A program made the position numbers and the translations under genes. DNA of 18,634 nt from DATJSJ01 sp035504175. GTDB lineage: Bacteria > Pseudomonadota > Alphaproteobacteria > Acetobacterales > Acetobacteraceae. Of this stretch, positions 1 to 6,487 are shown piece by piece. The first letter of the stretch is position 1. Every line of letters starts with the position of its first letter. The notes under the pieces were generated by a model. That model searched no databases. It had not been told where the DNA came from and worked only from the letters and a program-made list of their open reading frames with translations. The stretch is from contig DATJSJ010000201.1 of assembly GCA_035504175.1 (NCBI GenBank), forward strand, positions 1-18,634, written 5' to 3'.

Positions 1-707
1 CCGAGACCATGCTGGTCGGCGGCGAGCGCCGGCACGTGATCGGGGCGATGCGGGATTTCCTGTTCCGGCCCGAGCAGGCGCGCACCCCGGTCGGCCAGCT
101 CTCCGGCGGCGAGCGCGGCCGGCTGATGCTGGCCGTGGCCCTGGCGCAGCCCGCCAACCTGCTGGTTCTGGACGAGCCGACCAACGATCTCGACCTCGAG
201 ACGCTGGATCTGCTGCAGGAGATGCTGGCGGACTACCCGGGCACGGTGCTGCTGGTCAGCCACGACCGCGACTTCCTCGACCGGGTGGTGACCGCGACCC
301 TGGCGGCCGAAGGTGACGGGCGCTGGGTCGAATATGCCGGTGGCTACAGCGACATGCTGCACCAGCGCGGTGACGCGGCGCCCGCCGCGCCGCCGCGCCG
401 GCCGCAGCCGCGACCGGAGCCGCGGGCCGCGCCATCCCAGACGCCGCCGGCGGAAGGGGTACCGCGGCGGGGCAAGCTGTCGTTCCGGGAGCAGCATGCG
501 CTGCAGACGCTGCCGGACCGGATCGCGGCGCTGCAGACCGAAATCGCGACGCTGGAGGCGCGGCTGTCCGATCCCGATCTGTATGCCCGCGACCCGGCCT
601 GCTACGCGGCGTCCGGGGTGCGCCTCGCGGCTGCGCGGGAGGAACTCGGCGCGGCCGAGGAGCGCTGGCTGGAACTGGAAATCGCGCGCGAGGCCCTGGA
701 CGGCTGA
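1..707 (+). CDS. uup: ABC-F family ATPase, Uup-like, C-terminal part
   Basis: This is the 3' part of a gene that starts before the window; the frame is already open at base 3. The visible part holds the end of the second ATPase domain: the ABC signature LSGGERGRL (about bases 93-119), the Walker B LLVLDEPTNDLD shortly after, and the switch histidine in LLVSHDRDFLD. A proline/arginine-rich linker follows (around bases 370-460). The tail, from LSFREQHAL onward, is predicted coiled coil (ALQTEIATLEARL, AAAREELGAAEERWLELE), the arrangement of the Uup C-terminal DNA-binding domain. ABC-F proteins are soluble, lack membrane domains and act on ribosomes or nucleic acids; Uup in E. coli affects precise transposon excision and ribosome function. 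The DEPTND variant and the C-terminal coiled coil favour Uup over EttA or antibiotic-resistance ABC-F members. It converges with the next gene, 14 bp away. Confidence 0.88.
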   Translation, partial: ETMLVGGERRHVIGAMRDFLFRPEQARTPVGQLSGGERGRLMLAVALAQPANLLVLDEPTNDLDLETLDLLQEMLADYPGTVLLVSHDRDFLDRVVTATLAAEGDGRWVEYAGGYSDMLHQRGDAAPAAPPRRPQPRPEPRAAPSQTPPAEGVPRRGKLSFREQHALQTLPDRIAALQTEIATLEARLSDPDLYARDPACYAASGVRLAAAREELGAAEERWLELEIAREALDG

Positions 708-721
708 CGACCGCCCGACGC

Positions 722-1006
722 TCAGTCGCGGAAGTCGAAGACGCGTCCGTTGCGCACGATGCAGCGCCCGCCGACCGGGCGGCCCTCCGCCTCGGTTCCC
801 TGGATGTCGACCACCTGCTGCCGGGCGCTGCGCTCGATATGCGCGGTGGTGATGCGGGTATTGGACTGCACCTCGTCCGGCGGCTGGCGGGATTTCAGTT
901 CGGCCAGGCAAAGGGCGACGAGCGCGGCATCGCTGGGTTCCGCGGCCCGGGCCACCGTCACCGTCAGCATCATGAGGCCCATGGCCAGGGCCACGCTTTC
1001 GCGCAT
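722..1006 (-). CDS. small exported protein of unknown function
   Basis: A 94-residue protein that I do not recognise. The N-terminus (MRESVALAMGLMMLTVTVARA) looks like a Sec signal peptide: one Arg, a hydrophobic core and an ARA-type cleavage site near residues 19-21. There is no lipobox. The predicted mature protein is about 73 residues, with two cysteines (in ALCLAEL and GGRCIV) that could form a disulfide in the periplasm, and it ends in IVRNGRVFDFRD. The start at 1006 is backed by a purine-rich stretch (GGGGGAG, complement of about 1015-1021) upstream. The signal peptide and codon pattern make it a plausible real gene, but no function can be assigned. It stands alone, converging with the uup-like gene and reading in the same direction as the tRNA upstream of it. 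Confidence 0.6.
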   Translation of the reverse strand: MRESVALAMGLMMLTVTVARAAEPSDAALVALCLAELKSRQPPDEVQSNTRITTAHIERSARQQVVDIQGTEAEGRPVGGRCIVRNGRVFDFRD

Positions 1007-1145
1007 GCCTCTCGTCTCCCCCGCGGCACCGGCCGGCCAGAGCCGAGTCAGTCTGACCGTGCCGAGCGACTCCGGTCTAGCGTTTTGTTTTCAGACCGTG
1101 ATTCACGCCTCCGGCGATCATGGTCCAATGCAACGCCACCACCCG

Positions 1146-1171
1146 GGATGCCCGCGCAACGGGCGGCATCC
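1146..1171 (-). terminator. stem-loop just past the tRNA-His 3' end
   Basis: GGATGCC (1146-1152) pairs with GGCATCC (1165-1171); an alternative inner helix GCCCG/CGGGC (1150-1154/1160-1164) competes with it. It begins 7 nt beyond the encoded CCA in the direction of tRNA transcription, where a terminator or processing hairpin would be expected. No U-tract follows on the minus strand, so a rho-independent terminator is not proven. Confidence 0.35.
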
Positions 1172-1178
1172 GGCGCGG

Positions 1179-1255
1179 TGGGGCGAGCGATGGGATTCGA
1201 ACCCACGGCATCCAAGACCACAACCTGGCGCTCTACCAACTGAGCTACGCCCGCC
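1179..1255 (-). tRNA. tRNA-His (anticodon GTG)
   Basis: The reverse strand folds into a complete cloverleaf. The acceptor stem pairs GCGGGCG (1254-1248) with CGCTCGC (1189-1183). The D arm is GCTC...GAGC, the anticodon stem CCAGG/CTTGG encloses the loop TTGTGGT with anticodon GTG at 1221-1219, and the T arm GTGGG/CCCAT encloses TTCGAAT. CCA is encoded (1181-1179). The extra base G-1 (1255) faces C73 (1182), the identity element of histidine tRNA recognised by HisRS. Retention of G-1 and C73 argues against the alphaproteobacterial clade that lost them. Confidence 0.97.
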
Positions 1256-1588
1256 GCCGCGGCGCTGCCTTTAGGACCTCCGCGCCTGGCCCGTCAACGC
1301 CGGGAGACCGGCACGGCGCGGCGGGAGCGGCATAGGGCGCGACGCCCCGCGACACGCGATGACCCGGTGCACGCGGCGTGCCCGCATCCGCCGGTCCGAT
1401 GAGACACCTCACACGATCGTCCGCGAAATGAGCCGCGCGGACCCATGCCGCGCAGCCATTGTGACGGACCCGATAAGGAGCGCTCCCGCACTCGCCTAAC
1501 GCAGCGAACGCCGCATTCGGCGCCCCGGCGCACGTGCGGCGGCTATCCCGGCGCGGCCCAGAGCGCGGGGCATTCGGAGTGACCTGCA
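1256..1588. other. intergenic region between tRNA-His and the PEP-CTERM gene
   Basis: This 333 bp stretch holds the reverse-strand tRNA promoter at its left end, a perfect 10 bp palindrome GGAGCGCTCC (1477-1486), and the ribosome-binding site GGAG (1576-1579) of the next gene. I see no convincing forward promoter and no coding region with credible protein features; an open frame on the reverse strand here is Arg/Ala-rich and lacks any recognisable domain. Confidence 0.5.
1269..1297 (-). promoter_or_regulatory. candidate promoter of tRNA-His
   Basis: On the reverse strand TTGACG (1297-1292) is followed after 17 bp by CTAAAG (1274-1269). The predicted start of transcription, near 1262, would be about 7 nt before the mature tRNA 5' end, which is normal spacing for a bacterial tRNA gene. 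The -35 box is good; the -10 box is weak. Confidence 0.5.
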
Positions 1589-2539
1589 ATGTTGAAACGT
1601 CTGATCCTCGGACTCGGGACGGCGGTGATGGCCGCCGGCGGACCGGTCGCCGCGGCCCACGCGGCCTATACGTTCCAATCCGTTACCTATCCCGGTGAGA
1701 CCGCGCTCACCAACCTGCTCGGCATCAACAATGCCGGCACCATCGTCGGATTCCATGGCGCCGTGACGAACCAGGGGTTCGTGCTGAACCCGCCGAACAA
1801 CTTCGTGCCTCAGAACTTCCCGGGCGCATCGATGACCCAGGTGGTCGGCATCAATGCGGCGGGGGACACGGCCGGGTTCTACGTCGACGCTGCCGGCGTG
1901 ACCCATGGCTTCACCGATGTCGGCGGCAAGTTCACGACCGTCGACGCGCCGAACACCGCGTTCAATCAGCTGCTCGGCATCAACAATGCCGGGGTCGAGG
2001 TCGGCTATTCGTCACTCGATCCGGCCGGCATGGTCAACCAGCTCGCCTATTCGACCAGCGGCGGCATCTTCGACTACATCAACCTGCCGGCCAACGTGAA
2101 CAGCCAGGCGACCGCGATCAACAACAATGGAACCATCGTCGGCTTCTACATGCCGACGGCGGACACCTCCGACGGCTTCCTCGATACGAACGGCCAGGTG
2201 ACGACGATCAACGTCCCCGGCTCGACCTTCACCCAGGCGCTTGGGATCAACGATCTCAACCAGATCGTCGGCCTCTACGTCGATGCCAACGGAGTGCAGC
2301 ACGGCTTCATCGACAATTCCGGCAATTTCAGCACGATCGATGCGCCGGGTGACGTCGCCTCGACGACGATCAATGGCATCAACGACAACGGCCAGATCGT
2401 CGGCTTCTTCACTGACAACGCGACCGACAGCGTCATCGGCCTGATCGGCACGCCGGTGCCGGAGCCGGCCTCGATCGCGCTGCTCGGCGTCGGGCTGCTC
2501 GGCATCGCCGTGACCACACGACGCCGCGTTCGGGCCTGA
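1589..2539 (+). CDS. HAF-repeat PEP-CTERM exported protein
   Basis: A 316-residue exported protein. It has a signal peptide (residues 1 to about 26, ending AAAHAA). The body consists of six repeats of a HAF-type unit with core GIN(N/D)xGxIVGF, beginning at residues 45, 87, 130, 176, 219 and 263, a period of 42-46 residues; several are followed by HGF. Such repeats probably build a beta-propeller-like or beta-solenoid fold. The C-terminus is a classic PEP-CTERM sorting signal: VPEP at 290-293, a hydrophobic segment, then the basic tail RRRVRA. By family knowledge, exosortase recognises this signal at the inner membrane and the protein is sorted toward the cell surface or exopolysaccharide matrix; no exosortase gene is in this window. 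GGAG lies 9 nt before the ATG. Base composition is less GC-rich at third positions than its neighbours because of many Asn, Thr and Ile codons. The specific role is unknown. Confidence 0.9.
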   Translation: MLKRLILGLGTAVMAAGGPVAAAHAAYTFQSVTYPGETALTNLLGINNAGTIVGFHGAVTNQGFVLNPPNNFVPQNFPGASMTQVVGINAAGDTAGFYVDAAGVTHGFTDVGGKFTTVDAPNTAFNQLLGINNAGVEVGYSSLDPAGMVNQLAYSTSGGIFDYINLPANVNSQATAINNNGTIVGFYMPTADTSDGFLDTNGQVTTINVPGSTFTQALGINDLNQIVGLYVDANGVQHGFIDNSGNFSTIDAPGDVASTTINGINDNGQIVGFFTDNATDSVIGLIGTPVPEPASIALLGVGLLGIAVTTRRRVRA

Positions 2540-2551
2540 CCCGACCATGAT

Positions 2552-2576
2552 GCCTGCCGGAGGGAGGCCGGCGGGT
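2552..2576 (+). terminator. hairpin after the PEP-CTERM gene
   Basis: GCCTGCCGG (2552-2560) pairs with CCGGCGGGT (2568-2576) across a 7 nt loop, giving a 9 bp stem with two G-U pairs, 12 nt beyond the stop codon. There is no U-tract, so this may be a terminator of the GC-hairpin type or an mRNA 3' end stabiliser. Confidence 0.42.
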
Positions 2577-2655
2577 GCCGTGCAAGGACGACCGCTCGGG
2601 TTTGACAGCGAGCGGTCCGGACTGCGAGCCTGGGCGTGCGTGTGGAGGCGAAGCG

Positions 2656-3942
2656 ATGCGGGACGCGCGGGGCCTGGAGGTGAGCGGCGCCGACGCCGGC
2701 TGTGTCGCAGCGCTGGACCGCTTCCTCGCGGACTTCCTCGCCTTCCAGGATGCGGCCGCGAACATTCTGGAGTTCGCTCGAAGCGAGCCGGGGTGTCTCG
2801 CCGCCCAACTCTACGCGGTCGGGCTGCTCTGCTACAGCCAGTCCGATACGACGATCGCAACGGAGGCGGCGCCCTTCCTGGCGCGTGGCCAGGCCCTGGC
2901 GGCGCAGGCGACCGAACGGGAGCGCCTGTTGCTGGCGGCGGTCGCGGCCTGGTCGCGCAGTGATTTCGCCGCCGGGATCGCCGCGCTGGAGGTCTTGATC
3001 GCAACGGCCCCGACCGACATCGTGGCGGTGAAATTCGCCGAGTTCCTGTTCTTCCAGGCGCCGGATTTCCCGCGCCACCTCGGCTTCATGCGGCGCGCCG
3101 CGACGGGCTGCGCGGATCTGCCGGAATTCGGCGCGCAGCTTGCCTTCGCGCACGAGCTGAACCGCGAATTTGGTACCGCCATCGACGTCGCCGAGGCGGC
3201 GATCGCGGCGCAGCCGGACAACCCATGGGCGCATCACGCACTGGCGCACGCCTATCTCTCGCAGGGCGCACTCGAGCAAGGGCTGGCGGTGTTGCCGCAC
3301 CATGCGCCCGGCTGGGCGCGACACGGGCGTGGCATCCGCGCCCACAACGCCTGGCACCTGGCACTGCTGCATCTCGGTCGGCGCGAGGCGGCGCCGGTGC
3401 ACGCACTCTATCACGGTGAGATTTTCGGCTTCGATCCGCTCTCGCCCTTCGAACACACCGACACGATCTCGCTGCTCTGGCGCCTCGAGCTGGCGGGATT
3501 GCCGACAGGCGCCGACTGGCAGCCGCTCGCCGAGGTCGCGGCGATGCGGGCCGCGGATGCCGTCTTTCCGTTTCTCGCCGCGCACTACGTCTATGCACTC
3601 GGCCGTGCCGGCGCGGTGCCTGAGGGGGAAGCGGCGATCGCCGCGCTGCAGCGACGACACGGCGATGCCGGTGCCTGGCGGGTCGGGAGCGCCCTGCTGC
3701 CCGGCGTGCTCGCTCTCGCGCAGGGAGATGCCGCGCGAGCGGCGGAACGGCTGGAACCGGCGATGCCGTCGATCGGCTCGGTCGGCGGCAGCGATGCACA
3801 GAACGATCTGTTCCGGCAGAGCTTCCTGGTGGCATTGATCGAGTCCGGACGAGCCGCCGAGGCGCGCACGGAGCTGCGGCGGCGGCTCGAAGGCGTGCAA
3901 CCGACGCCGCTCGACGAGTACTGGCTGTCGCGCGCCGCGTAG
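2656..3942 (+). CDS. TTC38-like tetratricopeptide-repeat protein
   Basis: A 428-residue, helix-rich cytoplasmic protein with no signal peptide or membrane segment. The start at 2656 is preferred over an in-frame ATG at 2575 because GGAGG (2644-2648) sits 7 nt upstream of it, and the extra 27 residues are low in helical character. The centre of the protein carries the pattern seen in the TTC38 family: NPWAHHALAHAYLSQG, then HNAWHLALLHLGRREAA, then DTISLLWRLELAG. Helical TPR-like repeats cover most of the length (for example EFGTAIDVAEAAIAAQPDNPWAHHALAHAY and GDAARAAERLEP). TTC38 proteins occur in bacteria and animals and have no well-defined biochemical role; TPR domains usually mediate protein-protein contacts. 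The gene is alone on this strand and converges with motA, 36 bp away. Family assignment rests on motif memory, not on a search. Confidence 0.8.
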   Translation: MRDARGLEVSGADAGCVAALDRFLADFLAFQDAAANILEFARSEPGCLAAQLYAVGLLCYSQSDTTIATEAAPFLARGQALAAQATERERLLLAAVAAWSRSDFAAGIAALEVLIATAPTDIVAVKFAEFLFFQAPDFPRHLGFMRRAATGCADLPEFGAQLAFAHELNREFGTAIDVAEAAIAAQPDNPWAHHALAHAYLSQGALEQGLAVLPHHAPGWARHGRGIRAHNAWHLALLHLGRREAAPVHALYHGEIFGFDPLSPFEHTDTISLLWRLELAGLPTGADWQPLAEVAAMRAADAVFPFLAAHYVYALGRAGAVPEGEAAIAALQRRHGDAGAWRVGSALLPGVLALAQGDAARAAERLEPAMPSIGSVGGSDAQNDLFRQSFLVALIESGRAAEARTELRRRLEGVQPTPLDEYWLSRAA

Positions 3943-3978
3943 CCTGCGGCCGCGATCAGCGGACGGCGGGGGTGCGGC

Positions 3979-4845
3979 TCAACTCGACTGCGCCGCCTGC
4001 AGCGCTTCCTCCAGCTCCTGGAAGCTCGGCATGTGCTGGTTCGGCGCCATCTTGCGACCGGTCTCGACGCTGACCTGGGGCGCGTTGCCGTGCAGATGCG
4101 CGATCAGGACGGCACGGATCACCTCGAAATACTTGCTCTCCTCCTCGACGACGCCGCGGATTCGCGACGCCATCGGCCCGACCATGCCATACGCCAGCAG
4201 CACGCCGAGGAAGGTGCCGACCAGCGCGCCACCGATCATCGCGCCGAGGACGGCCGGCGGTTCGTTGATGTGCGACATGGTCTTGATCACGCCCAGCACG
4301 GCAGCGACGATCCCGAGCGCGGGCAGCCCGTCCGCCAGGTTCTGCAGCGCATGCGCCGGATGCAGTTCCTCCGCCAGCGTCTTCTTCAGCTCGCGGCCCA
4401 TCACGTCCTCGAACTGGTTCGGGTCGTCGGCATTCATCCCGACCATGCGCAGATAGTCGCAGATCATTACCGTGGCGTGGTGGTTCGCGAGGATGCGCGG
4501 GTACTTGGCGAAGACTGTGCTCTCCTCCGGCTTTTCGATGTGCGACTCCAGCGCCATCGTGCCCTTGGTGGTCGCCAGTCGGGTGAAGGTGTAAAGCAGG
4601 CTGAGCAGGTCGACGTAATCGGTCTTCTTGAAGATGGCGCCTTTCATGATCCGGCCGAAGCCGCCCAGCGTGTGCTTCACGTCATGCATGCTGTTCGACA
4701 TGATGAACGTGCCGACGGCGGCGCCGCCGATGGTCAGGAACTCGAAGGGCAGCGCCTCGATCAGCGGGCCGAGGCTGCCACCCGAGGCGAGGTAGCTGCC
4801 GAAGACGCAGGCCAGCAGGAAGCCCAGACCGCCGATGGTAAGCAT
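3979..4845 (-). CDS. motA: flagellar motor stator protein MotA
   Basis: A 288-residue inner-membrane protein, close to the usual MotA length. It has four membrane segments: residues 1-23 (start MLTIGGLGFLLACVFGSYLASGG without the last few), about 33-52 (FLTIGGAAVGTFIM), the segment around DGLPALGIVAAVLGVI, and the one around GALVGTFLGVLLAYGMVGP. The two prolines in the last pair correspond to the functional prolines of E. coli MotA. The large cytoplasmic loop contains TRLATTKGTMALESHIEKP, with the Arg and Glu that contact FliG. MotA forms a pentamer round a MotB dimer and conducts protons to drive the flagellum. The start at 4845 is chosen over an in-frame ATG at 4887, which would overlap motB and add a proline/arginine-rich stretch. 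It begins 7 nt after the motB stop and is surely co-transcribed with it. Confidence 0.95.
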   Translation of the reverse strand: MLTIGGLGFLLACVFGSYLASGGSLGPLIEALPFEFLTIGGAAVGTFIMSNSMHDVKHTLGGFGRIMKGAIFKKTDYVDLLSLLYTFTRLATTKGTMALESHIEKPEESTVFAKYPRILANHHATVMICDYLRMVGMNADDPNQFEDVMGRELKKTLAEELHPAHALQNLADGLPALGIVAAVLGVIKTMSHINEPPAVLGAMIGGALVGTFLGVLLAYGMVGPMASRIRGVVEEESKYFEVIRAVLIAHLHGNAPQVSVETGRKMAPNQHMPSFQELEEALQAAQSS

Positions 4846-4852
4846 TGCCGGC

Positions 4853-6103
4853 TCACCGAACGCGGGCGGCCGGGGGCGGCGCCGCAACCGGCAGGGCCGC
4901 GACCGGCAGGGCCGCGACCGGCAGCGCCGCCGCGGGTGCGGCAGCCGCGGCCGTCCGACCGGCCGGGGCAGACGATGTCGACGCGGCCGGCGCCGGCGCG
5001 GCAGGCGCAGCGGCCTGCGGTATCAGTCGCTGCACCACGATCGCGATGCGCCGGTTGGCCGCAGCCAAGGGCTGCGCCGGCAGCAGCAGATCGTGATCGG
5101 CGTGGCCGGTGACGCTGATGATTCGCGATTCCGGTACCCCGTCCTGCATCAGCAGCCGGCGCGTCGCGTTTGCTCGGTCCGCGGAAAGCTCCCAGTTGCT
5201 GCGGCCCGTCCCGGCATAGGGCGCGGCGTCGGTGTAGCCGGCAATGCTGAGCGGCTCGGGCAGACGCGTCAGCACCGGCGCGATCTTTTCGAGCAAGGCC
5301 TGGGCGCGCTGGTTCGGCGTGGCGGAGCCGGTCGCAAACATCGGGCGACGATCCTCGTCGAGGATCTGGATGCGCAACCCGTCCGGTGTCATGTCGATCG
5401 TCAACTGTCGCGCAAGCTTCGCGAGCTCCGGATCCTGGCTGACCGCTGCGCGGATCTGCGCTGCGGCCTTTTCCAGAGCGGTGCGTTCCTGCCGCGCCGC
5501 GGCCGCTTGCTGATCTGCCGTTTGCGCCGGCGCGGCCGGCCCTGCGGCGGTCGCGGGCTTGACTGGCGCGGCCGCGAGACCGCCGCCGCTGCCGGAGGCC
5601 GCGGCGGTATCCGACGACCTGGTGGCAACACCGCTCTGGTCCGGATCGGGCTGGGCATTGGGCGGCAGCGGCGGTGACCGACCCGCGGTCTGCGGCACGC
5701 CGGTGCCGTCGGCATCGAGCTGCGGACGCCCACGAGCCGTGGTGTCGCCGGTGTCGTCCGTCACGTTCTGCGGCTGCGCATGCCCGTCGAGCGCCGCCAC
5801 CGCACCGCGATCGGAGATCATCGTGCCTTTGGCGTAGGGCGTCTCCCCGCCAAACGGCAGTCCGGTGCCGGAGGTCGAATGGCTGAGCGTATTGGTTGCC
5901 GAAAAGTAATCGGCGATGCCTCTGCGTTGCTGCTCCGTGGTGGCGTTCAGCAGCCACATCAGAAGAAAGAACGCCATCATGGCGGTGACGAAATCGGCAT
6001 AGGCGACTTTCCAGGCACCGCCGTGATGCCCGCCCTCGACCGTCTCCTCCTTGCGGATGACGATGCTGCCGCCGTTCGCCCCGCGCTCGCCCTTTCGTGC
6101 CAT
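4853..6103 (-). CDS. motB: flagellar motor stator protein MotB
   Basis: A 416-residue stator protein, longer than the roughly 310 of E. coli MotB. The N-terminus is cytoplasmic, followed by one membrane helix (about residues 34-53, YADFVTAMMAFFLLMWLL) with Asp37, the proton-binding residue. The plug/linker region (about 60-205) is long, disordered and rich in Pro, Ala and Gly. The OmpA-like peptidoglycan-binding domain covers about 245-360, with GYTD (289-292), NWELSADRA (303-311) and NRRI (350-353). A low-complexity Ala/Pro tail (361-416) ends in AALPV repeats. It anchors MotA to the cell wall. AGGAG lies 12 nt before the ATG, a long spacing. Gene order is motB then motA, the reverse of the enterobacterial order. 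The domain match is unambiguous; the tail is the unusual part. Confidence 0.95.
   Translation of the reverse strand: MARKGERGANGGSIVIRKEETVEGGHHGGAWKVAYADFVTAMMAFFLLMWLLNATTEQQRRGIADYFSATNTLSHSTSGTGLPFGGETPYAKGTMISDRGAVAALDGHAQPQNVTDDTGDTTARGRPQLDADGTGVPQTAGRSPPLPPNAQPDPDQSGVATRSSDTAAASGSGGGLAAAPVKPATAAGPAAPAQTADQQAAAARQERTALEKAAAQIRAAVSQDPELAKLARQLTIDMTPDGLRIQILDEDRRPMFATGSATPNQRAQALLEKIAPVLTRLPEPLSIAGYTDAAPYAGTGRSNWELSADRANATRRLLMQDGVPESRIISVTGHADHDLLLPAQPLAAANRRIAIVVQRLIPQAAAPAAPAPAASTSSAPAGRTAAAAAPAAALPVAALPVAALPVAAPPPAARVR
4884..4928 (-). repeat. 15 bp tandem repeat, three units, in the motB tail
   Basis: Three near-identical 15 bp units lie at 4884-4898, 4899-4913 and 4914-4928, for example GCGACCGGCAGGGCC on the plus strand. 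On the coding strand they encode repeated AALPV pentapeptides near the MotB C-terminus. Being in-frame, copy-number change would lengthen or shorten the tail without frameshift. Confidence 0.85.
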
Positions 6104-6254
6104 CGTCCGCGTGTGCTCCTGCTGGACCCAGCATAGCGGGGCAGGCTTAACTGCCGACTAATCCCGGCGGCGTGACGCTGCGGAGCGGCCGGGACCGAGC
6201 TTGCCTGCGCCGACGCAGCAGGGATAGGCTTGCGCCGGCAAGTGGGGGGCGGGC

Positions 6255-6473
6255 ATGAGCGATGTGACAATCACGGTCCTGAAGAACGGACCGTACATCA
6301 TCGATGGGCTGGTCAGCGTGAAGGATGCGGCCGGGCACAGTTTCCCGACGCAGGACTCGATCGCGCTGTGCCGCTGCGGTGCGTCCACCACCAAGCCGTT
6401 CTGCGACGGCACCCATTCCAAGATCGGCTTCAAGGCCGCGGAGCAGGCCGTCCCGGGCTCGGCCGAAGCGTAA
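6255..6473 (+). CDS. CDGSH iron-sulfur domain protein
   Basis: A 72-residue cytoplasmic protein containing one CDGSH-type domain. The cluster ligands are Cys39, Cys41, Cys50 and His54 in the motif CRCGASTTKPFCDGTH, the three-Cys one-His signature that holds a redox-active 2Fe-2S cluster in the mitoNEET family. The N-terminal half (ITVLKNGPYIIDGLVSVKDAAG) forms the beta strands usual for bacterial single-domain members. The start is preceded by a G-rich Shine-Dalgarno stretch (about 6243-6252). Bacterial members of this size may take part in redox sensing or cluster transfer, but a specific role is not known. It is transcribed divergently from motB, with 151 bp between, and converges with the pqiA-like gene 14 bp downstream. 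A short hairpin CTTGC/GCAAG (6229-6242) lies just before its ribosome-binding site. Confidence 0.93.
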   Translation: MSDVTITVLKNGPYIIDGLVSVKDAAGHSFPTQDSIALCRCGASTTKPFCDGTHSKIGFKAAEQAVPGSAEA

Positions 6474-6487
6474 CCGGGGCGCGCGCC

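Noticed and set aside
2275..3900. Long open frame on the reverse strand opposite the TTC38-like gene
   Set aside because: It is rich in Arg, Gly and Gln, has no domain, and mirrors the codon bias of the real gene; a shadow of high-GC coding sequence.
4033..5112. Forward open frame opposite motA
   Set aside because: His/Arg/Asp-rich, without motifs; antisense of a clear MotA gene.
6104..6254. TATGCT (complement of 6130-6135) as a -10 box for motB, and TTGCCT/GATAGG for the CDGSH gene
   Set aside because: The motB box has no matching -35 at normal distance and the other pair is weak at both boxes; neither can be supported over chance.
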